Source: Nostoc spongiaeforme FACHB-130 (GTDB lineage Bacteria > Cyanobacteriota > Cyanobacteriia > Cyanobacteriales > Nostocaceae). Taken from it: a stretch of 64,000 bases of DNA. The translations under genes were made by a program, and so were the position numbers. Where the stretch lies: contig NZ_JACJTB010000007.1 of assembly GCF_014698475.1 (NCBI RefSeq), forward strand, positions 1 to 64,000, written 5' to 3'. Positions 35,521-44,114 of this stretch are shown piece after piece. The notes beneath the pieces are model-generated. The model was not told where the DNA came from. It did not search any database and saw nothing but the letters and a program-made list of their open reading frames with translations. Positions within the stretch are counted from its first letter, which is position 1. Every line of letters begins with the position of its first letter.

Positions 35521-37776
35521 TTAATTTTTTAAATTCAAGGGACTTCCTTCCAACTTCAAAAAATGTACCCTTCCTAATGCTTCCCCAACAAAGATTTTTG
35601 TACCATCGGGTGTAACCACGCAGGAACTAATTGTAATCTCTCCAGTGAAAGTAGCAATTACTTCTCCTGTCCGCCAATTCCAAATTTTGAGTAGTCCATT
35701 GTCATGTGAACCAGAGATTGCGTAGTTGCCATCTGGGGTCACGACGACTACACGCACATTTTGATTACCATGACCGTTGAAGGTTAGTTCAATTTTCCCA
35801 GTTTGCCAATTCCAGACTTTGAGGGTACTATCATCAGAAGCAGAAATCGCGTATTGACCATCGGGGGTCATAGCAATTGAATTTACAGATTCAAGATGAC
35901 CTGTTAGGGTGCGAACAATTTTCCCAGTTTGCCAATTCCAAACTTTGAGTGTGCTGTCAGATGAACCAGAAATCGCATACTTACCATCTGGCGTAATAGC
36001 GACTGCCGACACGCTGTCACTATGACCTTTTAGGGTGCGGACAATTTCCCCAGTTTGCCAATTCCAGACTTTGAGTGTGCTGTCGAATGAGCCAGAAATT
36101 GCATACTTATCATCTGGGGTAATAGCGACTGCACTTACCCCACTACTCTCATCAATGAGAGTACGTAAAATTTCTCCAGTGCGCCAATTCCAGACTTTTA
36201 GACTGTAGTCACTAGAAGCAGAAATTACATACTTGCCATCTCTAGTAATGGCAACTCCATATATCCAATGATTATGACCATTGAGAGTACGTACCACTTC
36301 TCCAGTATCCCAACTCCAGACTTTGAGTGTGCTGTCAGCAGAAGCTGAAATTGCGTAGTTTCCATCGTGGTTTGTAGTAACAGCTCGTACCCAGAAAGTG
36401 TGACCATTGTGGATATGTTCGATTTCATTGATTTGCCAGTCCCAAACTTTAAGTGTGGCATCAGCAGAAGCAGAAATCACGTACTTATTATTCGGAGTCA
36501 AGGCTAAAGCAAGTACTGAGTTACTATGGCCTTTTAGGATACGCACTACTTCTTGAGTTCGCCAATTCCAGACTAAGAAATTAGCGTCGCGTGAGCCAGA
36601 AATTATATAATTCCCATCTAAAGTAATAGCGACTGCCCATATTGTGTTATCACGCTCTGGACTACGGTTATTGAGAGTACGAATAACTTCACCAGTTTGC
36701 CAGTCCCAGACTTTGATGATACGGTCGAATGAACCAGAAATTACGTACTTTCCATCTGGGGTAATAACAACTGCTGACACGGTTTTATTATGACCTTTGA
36801 GGGTGCGGACAATTTCCCCAGTTTGCCAATTCCAAACTTTGAGTGTGCTGTCAGCAGAAGCTGAAATAGCGTACTCGCCATCTGGGGTAATAGCAACTGA
36901 CCACACGCTGTTACTATGACCTTTGAGGGTGCGGACAATTTCCTCAGTTTGCCAATTCCAAACTTTGAGTGTGCAGTCATCAGAAGCTGAAATAGCGTAC
37001 TTTCCATCTGGGGTAATAGCAACTGCCCCCACGCCTTCACTATGACCTTCTAGGGTGCGGACAATTTCCCCAGTTTGCCAATTCCAAACTTTGAGTGTGC
37101 AGTCACCAGATGCTGAAATAGCGTACTCGCCATTTGGGGTAATAGCGACTCCATACACTGGTTCACTATGACCATTTAGAATATGTACAACTTCTCTCTT
37201 TTGCCACTTCCAGACTATGAGTGTGCAGTCATCAGATGCTGAAATAGCGTACTCGCCATTTGGGGTAATAGTAACTGCCCTCACTAATTTACTATGACCT
37301 GTTAGAGTGCGTCGTAATGGCCCACTGGGAGCAATTAAGCTAGGTGTAAGAGGACGTAACCAGGGTTTTGTTTTCCAGCACTGTGCAACCTCCAGCATTG
37401 ACTGAATTTCTGGCATTTCTTTGAAGTACAACAAGCGCCCTAACAATTGCCCTGCAAGTTGTGTTTTATCTTCTGCTAAAATATGTGCCGATAGTGATAG
37501 TGCTTCTTGTATTAATTCTAGTGATTTAATGTTTTCTGAAGGAAATTCTGTGTGCTTTGATTCTGTTGATTCTGCCAGCAAATTATAATCCTCAATGAGC
37601 GGCTGCACTCCAAAATCAGGATGGTTAATTTTTGCCTCCAGAAAATCAAAATCAGTTAGAGTTTGGTAATACTTCTCCAATTTTCCTGACTTCACCAAGC
37701 TTGAGGCTAAATTACCCAAGTAAGCACGTTGAAAAGCAGGAGTTTGTGTCGCTAATTTGTCTGCAAAACTTTCCAT
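35521..37776 (-). CDS. WD40 repeat protein, 13-14 repeats (two predicted propellers)
   Basis: The 751-residue protein has an N-terminal helical region (1-150, with LASSLVKSGKLEKYYQTL then DFDFLEAK). This resembles the linker that sits between NTPase and WD40 in single-chain STAND proteins. From about 155 to the end there are 13 full WD repeats (GHS..V..VAITPDGKYAISAS then TLKVWNW) plus a weaker 14th, enough for two seven-bladed propellers. The start lies one base after the stop of the upstream NTPase gene (TGA-C-ATG), so translation is surely coupled. There is no enzyme motif; it probably acts as ligand sensor or scaffold. Confidence 0.88.
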   Translation of the reverse strand: MESFADKLATQTPAFQRAYLGNLASSLVKSGKLEKYYQTLTDFDFLEAKINHPDFGVQPLIEDYNLLAESTESKHTEFPSENIKSLELIQEALSLSAHILAEDKTQLAGQLLGRLLYFKEMPEIQSMLEVAQCWKTKPWLRPLTPSLIAPSGPLRRTLTGHSKLVRAVTITPNGEYAISASDDCTLIVWKWQKREVVHILNGHSEPVYGVAITPNGEYAISASGDCTLKVWNWQTGEIVRTLEGHSEGVGAVAITPDGKYAISASDDCTLKVWNWQTEEIVRTLKGHSNSVWSVAITPDGEYAISASADSTLKVWNWQTGEIVRTLKGHNKTVSAVVITPDGKYVISGSFDRIIKVWDWQTGEVIRTLNNRSPERDNTIWAVAITLDGNYIISGSRDANFLVWNWRTQEVVRILKGHSNSVLALALTPNNKYVISASADATLKVWDWQINEIEHIHNGHTFWVRAVTTNHDGNYAISASADSTLKVWSWDTGEVVRTLNGHNHWIYGVAITRDGKYVISASSDYSLKVWNWRTGEILRTLIDESSGVSAVAITPDDKYAISGSFDSTLKVWNWQTGEIVRTLKGHSDSVSAVAITPDGKYAISGSSDSTLKVWNWQTGKIVRTLTGHLESVNSIAMTPDGQYAISASDDSTLKVWNWQTGKIELTFNGHGNQNVRVVVVTPDGNYAISGSHDNGLLKIWNWRTGEVIATFTGEITISSCVVTPDGTKIFVGEALGRVHFLKLEGSPLNLKN

Positions 37777-37777
37777 G

Positions 37778-39343
37778 TCACGCCATCCTACTTACAAGGT
37801 AGTCTGCAATGCCTTGATTAACTTCTTGAAATAACTTTCGTCTAGAATCTAAAACCCTTTTTCCTTTCAAGAAGTCTAGAAAACTAGCATGATAAATGCT
37901 GTAGCAGTTTTCTTCTTTAATATTTTGCAGCTTCAAGTACTCAACCCACTCATCTAAAACTAATTGCACATGATATTCTTCTTGTTTGGCAATAGCCGCT
38001 ATCATTTCGGAAGGAATTGGTGTGCCAATCTCCACTAAAATAAACAGAATAAATACTTTTAAGTTCTGGAGTTCGTCATCCATTTTCATGCGATCCCAAT
38101 GGACTTGATAATATTGTTGTAGACCATCGGGTAATTGCCTTAAACTCAAGTCATTATATTCACCCTTAGCAATTCCTGGCAAAACATAACGCAGGTACAT
38201 AAAATTATTTTCACTTTTAGTTGCTACCTGCTCAACAAAATCTTGATCAAAAATATTGCGGTTTTGAATCCATTGTCTAATTGCATTCTTATAGTCTGGA
38301 TCAATATCTAAGAAGAACCGAATATATTCTTTAATGTCTTCAAGGCTTAAACTAGCATACTGACTTACCCTTAAATCTAGCTCTTCTGTCGGGATATCTG
38401 GTGCTGACAAGCGTTTTCTATCTATAGTATATGGTCTTCTAGTCAGGAGAAAATAGATACGTTCAGGAAGTGCTGTTGGTAATTCTAAAAGATTCCCGCC
38501 TGTTTCTTGTACCACTTCATCCAGTGCATCAACTACAATTACAAGATATTCTCCAGCAGGTAGTTTTTTGCTAACCTGTTCTAATAAATCAGCTAAATTA
38601 GCCTTCTCGACATTTTGCAACTGGTAACGCTTAATTAATTGTTTGCGAATACTTTCTAGAAATAGCTCGGCACGATTACGACCATCGGAGCGAATATTAA
38701 AATAGCATGGTGATTTATTGTCCCAGACGTATTTAGCAGCAATGGTACTTTTCCCCATTCCTGCATCACCCACCACAGTAAAATAACCTCTAGAATGTTG
38801 GTTGCGAAACTTCTGAAATGTGTCAAATACAAATTGACGACCGCAAAACGAGCGAATTTTTTCTCTAATTAATGACTTAAATTCTGCGGGATACTCGTCT
38901 AAATTCCATTCAGGAAAAGGCTGAAAATCAGTAGAGCAGCTTTCTTTAGCAACTTCAATAAATTTTTCACCAAATTCTTCTAACTCTGATCGCAGATCAA
39001 TTCTTGACCGTTGAATATCGATTTTTAAATTTTTTTGCTGCAAAAACTTTTCTACTTCTTTGTAAAAACCCAAGGGATTGTTAGAAGTATAAGCACTCCA
39101 AAAAGCCTTTTTAGTTTCTTTCTCTCTAAAAAGATTTAAAATTGCTTCTGGCTTATTTACACCATACTTAATTAAAGAATAAACATAAACGCTATCAACA
39201 TCTCTGGGTGGTTGTATTGGATCAAAATTGAATTGTTTTAAAAGTCTAACTACGCTTTCATTACGTTGAGCTTGATTAATAACTAAAGAAGCCGCTGGTT
39301 TAGCAAGACTTTTAAGGGCATTAACTACAGGGTCAATACTCAT
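37778..39343 (-). CDS. STAND/NACHT-like P-loop NTPase (first gene of the WD40 cluster)
   Basis: The 521-residue protein has a 150-residue N-terminal helical domain (SIDPVVNALKSLAKPAASLV start) that may be an effector-associated or adaptor domain. Then come FCGRQFVFDTFQKF, Walker A GDAGMGKST (192-200), Walker B LVIVVDALDE (267-276), sensor-like FLLTRRPY and a C-terminal winged-helix end with YHASFLDFL (about 486-494). The last motif sits just before the WD40 part in one-chain NACHT-WD40 proteins. Here the chain stops and the WD40 protein starts one base later. It is the leading gene of a three-gene minus-strand cluster. A defence or signalling role is inferred. Confidence 0.8.
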   Translation of the reverse strand: MSIDPVVNALKSLAKPAASLVINQAQRNESVVRLLKQFNFDPIQPPRDVDSVYVYSLIKYGVNKPEAILNLFREKETKKAFWSAYTSNNPLGFYKEVEKFLQQKNLKIDIQRSRIDLRSELEEFGEKFIEVAKESCSTDFQPFPEWNLDEYPAEFKSLIREKIRSFCGRQFVFDTFQKFRNQHSRGYFTVVGDAGMGKSTIAAKYVWDNKSPCYFNIRSDGRNRAELFLESIRKQLIKRYQLQNVEKANLADLLEQVSKKLPAGEYLVIVVDALDEVVQETGGNLLELPTALPERIYFLLTRRPYTIDRKRLSAPDIPTEELDLRVSQYASLSLEDIKEYIRFFLDIDPDYKNAIRQWIQNRNIFDQDFVEQVATKSENNFMYLRYVLPGIAKGEYNDLSLRQLPDGLQQYYQVHWDRMKMDDELQNLKVFILFILVEIGTPIPSEMIAAIAKQEEYHVQLVLDEWVEYLKLQNIKEENCYSIYHASFLDFLKGKRVLDSRRKLFQEVNQGIADYLVSRMA

Positions 39344-39458
39344 TTTTACTATGGATAGAGATAATTTTTACACCTTTTAACTTATCTTAGCGAAAGATAG
39401 TGCAAATTAGCCTGTATTAAGCCATATTACTGCTTTAGCTATCTCATGCAGAGGCAAG

Positions 39459-39497
39459 GCAGCGCGTTGGGCGGGTTTACCGACTTGAAGCGACTGC
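39459..39497. repeat. 39-bp palindromic repeat (family 3), copy B
   Basis: In reverse complement it reads GCAGTCGCTTCAAGTCGG and ends ACCCGCCCAACGCGCTGC, clearly homologous to copy A at 21090-21126 (same ends, same AAACCCGCCCAACGC core). Its flanks (GCAGAGGCAAG and CGCGCAGAGGCGCAGAG) look like another intergenic repeat split by it. Confidence 0.7.
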
Positions 39498-39552
39498 CGC
39501 GCAGAGGCGCAGAGAAGAACGCTAGAGGTGTTGTGATTGTCTTTGGTGAGGT

Positions 39553-39605
39553 GCGATCGCTCGATTATCCTGAAAATATCCTGAAAGGTGGAGCGATCGC
39601 TTTTT
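39553..39605 (+). terminator. HIP1-based hairpin with T-run
   Basis: GCGATCGCTC (39553-39562) pairs perfectly with GAGCGATCGC (39591-39600), followed by five T. The 28-nt loop is long. No plus-strand gene ends just upstream, so terminator use is uncertain. Confidence 0.4.
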
Positions 39606-39821
39606 CATTTCAACTTCAGAACCTCAAACTTCGACCTCAGAGGCTCAACTTTCATTTTCTCCAGTCGAAGTTTCACGTCTAAAAGGCGATCGCTAATTAA
39701 AAAACATTAAACTCTATGATAAGAATTCAACAATTGCTGATTTCAGTATCGTGAGGATGATATAAAAAAATTATCAATATACTTTTAAGCAATTACTAAC
39801 CGCAACCATAGCAAAATCGTT

Positions 39822-41957
39822 ATGAAATTTAATTATTTATTAACACCAGCACTGATTGGCGTTTCAGTTGCTATTGTGCAACCGCAGGCTGTAGCCCTTT
39901 CTTCAACGGAAGTCAGCAAAGTTGCGAAAGCGATGACGGTGCTGATTGAAAATCAAAATGGTTCTGGTTCTGGGGTAATTATTCGTCGAGAGGGTGATAC
40001 TTACACTGTATTAACCGCTAAACACGTCATTGATAACCCAGATAAATATACAGTTATCACTCCTGATGATAGCCGTTATGAGTTAAAGTACGACACTGTG
40101 AAAAAGATGCCAGGAGTAGATTTAGCTATTGGGCAGTTTACTAGCAGCAAAACTTATCCTGTGGCGAAATTAGGCAACTCTGATGACATTAGTGAAGGTG
40201 CAACATCTTATGTGGCGGGGTTTCCTCGGCCAAGTGCAGCTATTTCTATCTCAATTTACAATTTTGTGGAAGGGCGGGTCACTGCTAACGCTTCTAAAGC
40301 CCTGCGGGATGGTTACGCTTTAGTTTACAGTAATGATACACTGCCGGGGATGAGTGGCGGCCCGGTGCTGAATGACAAAGGTGAGTTAGTGGGGATTCAC
40401 GGTAGAGGTGACACCGCAGAAAATTATCAAATTTCTGATAAGAATCCCGATGTAATTATTAAAACTGGCTTTAATTTGGGTATTCCGATTAATACTTTTT
40501 TGCGGACTTTACCAAAAGCTGAGGTAGGTACAAGAGTCGGTGCGTTGACACAACCAACTCCTAAAGAACCAAAGGCAGATGATTTTTACATTCAAGGCGG
40601 AGATAAGTATAAAAAAGGTGATTATAAAGGAGCAATAGAAGCTTACAATCAAGCTATTCGGCTGAATCCTCAGTATTCTTATGCTTTCAATGATAGGGGA
40701 AATGCGCGTTATTATTTGGGTGATAAGCAAGGCGCTCTGAAAGATTACAACCAAGCTTTAAAAATTAATCCTGAATATGCCTTTGCTTATTACAATCGCG
40801 GTAATATTTTGTATGATTTTGATGATAGACGGGGGGCGCTGGCTGATTATAACCAAGCTTTGAAATTGAATCCTAATTATTCTTCTGCTTACAATAATCG
40901 CGGTAATGCCCATTATGCTTTAGGAGATAAGCAAAGGGCGTTGGCTGATTATAATCAAGCTATTAAAGTTGACCCAGGGAATGCGGAAGCTTATTATAAT
41001 CGGGCTAATACTCGTGCGAGTTTAGGTGATAAGCAAGGAGCAATAACTGATTACAATCAAGCGATTAAAATTAACCCTAACTATGTTTTTGCCTATAATA
41101 ATCGGGGTAATACTCGTTATGATTTGGGTGATTATCAAGGAGCGATCGCAGATTATTCTCAAGCTGTGAAAATCAACCCTAATCATTCTTCAGCTTACAA
41201 CGGTAGGGGCAATTCTCGTTATTATTTAGGTGATAAACAAGGGGCAATTACTGATTATACTTTAGCTTTAAAAGCTAGTCCTAATAATGCCGAAGCTTAT
41301 TATAATCGGGGGAATGCTCGCTCTGATTTGAAAGATTTACCAGCAGCGATCGCAGATTATAACCAAGCAATTAAACTCAATGCTAATTATTCGGCTGCTT
41401 ACAACGGCAGAGGTAACGCCTTTTATTATTTAGGTGAAAAACAAAAGGCACTTGCAGATTATAGCCAAGCCATCAAGAGCAATACTAATAATTCTGAAGC
41501 TTATTATAATCGCGGTAATGTTTACTTTGATTTAGGCAATAAACAAGGCGCGATCGCTGATTACAGTCAGGCAATCAAAATTAATCCTAATTATGCTTAT
41601 GCCTACAATAATCGCGGCAATGCTAAGTATGATATTAATGATTTACAAGGAGCCTTGACTGATTATAATCAAGCTTTGAAAATTATCCCCAATTATACCT
41701 TTGCTTACTACAATCGCGGCAATGTGTACAGAAACTTGGGAGACTTAGAAGGTGCGATCGCTGATTATAATAAAGCGATTAATATTGATGCTAACTATGC
41801 CCAAGCCTACCATAACCGGGGTTTAGCTCGGTATGATTTAGGCGAAATACCAGCAAGTATCACTGATTTAGAAACGGCAGCGAATTTGTATAAAATGCAA
41901 GGAAACACAGCCGCTTATCAGCAAGTGTTAGAAGTAATTAGAAAACGTCAGCGTTAG
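39822..41957 (+). CDS. Trypsin-like serine protease with 13 tetratricopeptide repeats
   Basis: The 711-residue protein has a signal peptide (about 1-25), so it is probably periplasmic or exported. The protease domain (about 30-235) shows the full triad: H68 in TAKHVI, D100 in GVDLAI, S178 in PGMSGGPV. From about 250 on, 13 near-perfect 34-residue TPRs of the YNRGNxxYxLGDKQGAIADYNQAIKINPN kind (20-residue core shown in part) follow. There is no PDZ, so it is not a classical Deg protease. TPRs probably bind a partner or substrate. The repeats are similar in DNA, which invites recombination. It is a single gene. Confidence 0.9.
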   Translation: MKFNYLLTPALIGVSVAIVQPQAVALSSTEVSKVAKAMTVLIENQNGSGSGVIIRREGDTYTVLTAKHVIDNPDKYTVITPDDSRYELKYDTVKKMPGVDLAIGQFTSSKTYPVAKLGNSDDISEGATSYVAGFPRPSAAISISIYNFVEGRVTANASKALRDGYALVYSNDTLPGMSGGPVLNDKGELVGIHGRGDTAENYQISDKNPDVIIKTGFNLGIPINTFLRTLPKAEVGTRVGALTQPTPKEPKADDFYIQGGDKYKKGDYKGAIEAYNQAIRLNPQYSYAFNDRGNARYYLGDKQGALKDYNQALKINPEYAFAYYNRGNILYDFDDRRGALADYNQALKLNPNYSSAYNNRGNAHYALGDKQRALADYNQAIKVDPGNAEAYYNRANTRASLGDKQGAITDYNQAIKINPNYVFAYNNRGNTRYDLGDYQGAIADYSQAVKINPNHSSAYNGRGNSRYYLGDKQGAITDYTLALKASPNNAEAYYNRGNARSDLKDLPAAIADYNQAIKLNANYSAAYNGRGNAFYYLGEKQKALADYSQAIKSNTNNSEAYYNRGNVYFDLGNKQGAIADYSQAIKINPNYAYAYNNRGNAKYDINDLQGALTDYNQALKIIPNYTFAYYNRGNVYRNLGDLEGAIADYNKAINIDANYAQAYHNRGLARYDLGEIPASITDLETAANLYKMQGNTAAYQQVLEVIRKRQR

Positions 41958-41978
41958 CAAGGACACAATATAGATCAA

Positions 41979-42206
41979 ATGGCCCAATATCAACGTAAAC
42001 TTGCGTATGAGATGGATTCATGGGATCTATACGTTGCCCTCAACAAATGACAGGTAATAACCGTTGTTGATGGCCGTTCAGCAGATGCTTTTGCAGAAGA
42101 ACATATTCCAGGCGCGTTGAACCTACCACACAAAGAAATCTGTTTCAATTCAACTGAGATGCTGGATAAGTCACGATTCTATGTTTGCTATTGCATCATA
42201 CTCTGA
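41979..42206 (+). pseudogene. Rhodanese-domain pseudogene
   Basis: Read in one frame from an ATG, the stretch encodes 23 residues, a TGA at 42048, then VVDGRSADAFAEEHIPGALNLPHKE (first 20 shown: VVDGRSADAFAEEHIPGALN) and an end with FYVCYC before a stop at 42204. This is the first part of a rhodanese domain up to the active-site Cys; the rest is missing. The premature stop and lost C terminus argue for decay. A terminator follows at once. Confidence 0.75.
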
Positions 42207-42210
42207 GGAT

Positions 42211-42254
42211 AAAAGGTTGGGTAGATAGTAACATCTCCCAGCCTTTTATTTTTA
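42211..42254 (+). terminator. Rho-independent terminator after the rhodanese remnant
   Basis: AAAAGGTTGGG (42211-42221) pairs with CCCAGCCTTTT (42237-42247, one G-U), with a 15-nt loop, then ATTTTTA. Confidence 0.8.
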
Positions 42255-42526
42255 GATCAAGAAGTGCTAATCATCACAACCAGCCACTTTTCAAACAACC
42301 TCTTAGGAACAAACAAAGTAAATTCACGTATTTTAGTCAGACAGCTTGCACAATTTTTGAATTAAGTAATTTTTGCCGCCTGATTCATGAGTTGTTCTGC
42401 CAAAATGGAGAGATAGCCTAGCTGTGAGATTAAGCTTAAAGCAGGTAACATAGCATGAATCGGTGCGGACTTGTCCAAGTGTACTTATTTAGTTAAGCTA
42501 TTCGCCAATTTTGGTAATTTTAACAA
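42255..42526. other. Intergenic region before the ECF-type ATPase gene
   Basis: No gene or RNA was recognised in these 272 bases. They should hold the promoter of the ABC ATPase gene. Confidence 0.3.
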
Positions 42527-43201
42527 ATGCTCTATCTGAGAAATTTAATTTATCATCCCACAGCTTGCCCAACCGCGATTTTGAAGTCAGTTAACTTGGA
42601 ATTACCGCCTCAGCAATTAGGTTTAATTATTGGCCCTAGTGGTTCTGGGAAAAGCACCTTACTCGAAATCCTGTCTGGACTGGCCGAACCAACTTCTGGC
42701 GGAGTGTTTTGGCGAGAACAACCACTCATCGCCGAACAATTACAACAACTAGCTGGAATTGTGTTTCAGTTTCCTGAACGGCACTTTTGCGGCGGGACAA
42801 TTTTAGAAGAATTGCGCTTAGGACATCCAGAGTTAGGAACAGAACGAGTCAAGCAAGCCCTCAGCGAAGTGGGATTAGAGCATTTATCGTTGTCTGCTGC
42901 GCCTTATGCTTTAAGTGGAGGACAGCAACGGCGTTTAGCTTTAGCAGTGCAGTTAATTCGTCAGCCAAACGTCTTGTTATTAGATGAACCGACAGCCGGT
43001 TTAGATTGGTCAATGCGCCAGCAACTAGTTAATTTATTGGCAAAACTCAAACAAGACTGGACATTGTTAGTAGTAACACATGATGCTGGAGATATGTTAG
43101 CGATCGCTGACCGTTGTTGGACACTCAATCACGGCGAACTGCAATCAGTTGATCCAGCGACACTTAGTAGTAAAGTGAAAGAACCCCAACCAGCAGCGTG
43201 A
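42527..43201 (+). CDS. ABC transporter ATPase, energy-coupling-factor type
   Basis: The 224-residue ATPase has Walker A GPSGSGKST (37-45), a Q-loop with FQFPERHFCGGTI (the PE/PD form common in ECF and cobalt-type ATPases), signature LSGGQQRR, Walker B LLLDEP and switch His in VTHD. The short length and the Q-loop favour an ECF A-subunit over importers of the amino acid type. No T or S component is adjacent, which is common in cyanobacteria. It runs in the same direction as rsmG, 89 bp upstream of it. Confidence 0.85.
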   Translation: MLYLRNLIYHPTACPTAILKSVNLELPPQQLGLIIGPSGSGKSTLLEILSGLAEPTSGGVFWREQPLIAEQLQQLAGIVFQFPERHFCGGTILEELRLGHPELGTERVKQALSEVGLEHLSLSAAPYALSGGQQRRLALAVQLIRQPNVLLLDEPTAGLDWSMRQQLVNLLAKLKQDWTLLVVTHDAGDMLAIADRCWTLNHGELQSVDPATLSSKVKEPQPAA

Positions 43202-43290
43202 ATCAAAAATAAGGGTGTATGAAGATAAGGGAGACAAGGAAGAAGAGAAGAACTAATAACTATTGACTATCTACCATTGACTATTGACTA

Positions 43291-44040
43291 ATGACAAATT
43301 CCACCACTCCCTTGCTGCCAGAAATGGCAGAAATTTGGCAGCAAACCCTCAATTGGCAACCAACTACACAGCAACAGACACAATTCCAGCAACTTTATGA
43401 GTTAATTCTGGAAGGTAACAGCCAATTAAACTTAACTCGCATCACCGCACCCCAAGAATTTTGGGAAAAACATCTCTGGGATTCCTTGCGGGGAATTGTA
43501 CTAAACAACCAATTTATTGCATCTCTCCAAACAGGTGCATCTGTCATTGATATTGGTACAGGTGCAGGTTTTCCCGGCGTTCCCGTAGGAATGATTGCAC
43601 CCAACAGCACAATTACTCTGTTAGATTCCACCCGCAAAAAAATTGCTTTTATCGATAAAGTATTAACTACACTAGAACTCAGCAATTGCAAAACTCTCGT
43701 TGGCAGAGTTGAAGAAATTGGTCAACAAACTCAGCACCGCCAAACCTATGATCTTGCCCTGATTCGCGCCGTCGGTACAGCTTCCGAATGTGCAGAGTAC
43801 AGCCTACCATTAATTAAAAAAGGTGGTTTAGCCGTAATTTACCGAGGTACTTGGACAGAAGAAGAAACCACAGTTTTGCAAAATGCTGTGAAACAGTTAG
43901 GTGGTGAAATTGCAGCAATTGAACAATTCACGACTCCCCTAACTAATAGCATCCGCCACTGCTTATATTTGCGAAAGATAGCAAGCACACCGCCTCAATT
44001 TCCCCGCGCGGTTGGTGTCCCGCATCAAAAGCCATTGTGA
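43291..44040 (+). CDS. rsmG: 16S rRNA (guanine-527-N7) methyltransferase
   Basis: The 249-residue RsmG (GidB) makes m7G527 in 16S rRNA using SAM. The SAM pocket VIDIGTGAGFPGVPVGMI lies at 85-102, preceded by SQLNLTRITAPQEFWEKHLW with the typical N-LT-I and WxxHxxDS pattern, and followed by TLLDSTRKKIAFI and LIRAVG. It lies downstream of the ECF-type ATPase gene. Loss of rsmG gives low-level streptomycin resistance in other bacteria. The start ATG is in a tandem ATTGACTA-type repeat region, without a strong ribosome site. Confidence 0.95.
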   Translation: MTNSTTPLLPEMAEIWQQTLNWQPTTQQQTQFQQLYELILEGNSQLNLTRITAPQEFWEKHLWDSLRGIVLNNQFIASLQTGASVIDIGTGAGFPGVPVGMIAPNSTITLLDSTRKKIAFIDKVLTTLELSNCKTLVGRVEEIGQQTQHRQTYDLALIRAVGTASECAEYSLPLIKKGGLAVIYRGTWTEEETTVLQNAVKQLGGEIAAIEQFTTPLTNSIRHCLYLRKIASTPPQFPRAVGVPHQKPL

Positions 44041-44114
44041 CCTTGAAATACTTATGAGAGATAAAAGTATGACAAAGATATCATAAGGATTGCGGTTAGC
44101 CAAGTGATTTCCTT

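Larger units (their letters stand above)
39344..39821. other. Intergenic region with repeats and promoter of the protease-TPR gene
   Basis: This divergent region holds palindrome copy B (39459-39497), a HIP1-based hairpin (39553-39605) and short repeats of the AACTTC-AGGCTC type. A 78-codon frame at 39446-39682 runs through these repeats and is not taken as a gene. Confidence 0.5.

Noticed and set aside
35521-37320. CRISPR-like regular repeats
   Set aside because: The period of about 120-130 bp comes from WD40 codons. The repeats are coding and have no spacer structure.
39446-39682. 78-codon plus-strand frame
   Set aside because: It runs through a palindromic repeat and HIP1 hairpin and has no family-like sequence.
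40590-41900. Regular 102-bp repeats considered as a CRISPR or satellite
   Set aside because: They are the 34-residue TPR units of the protease-TPR gene.
42185-42421. 78-codon frame after the rhodanese remnant
   Set aside because: It starts inside the pseudogene, crosses a terminator, and has no ribosome site.
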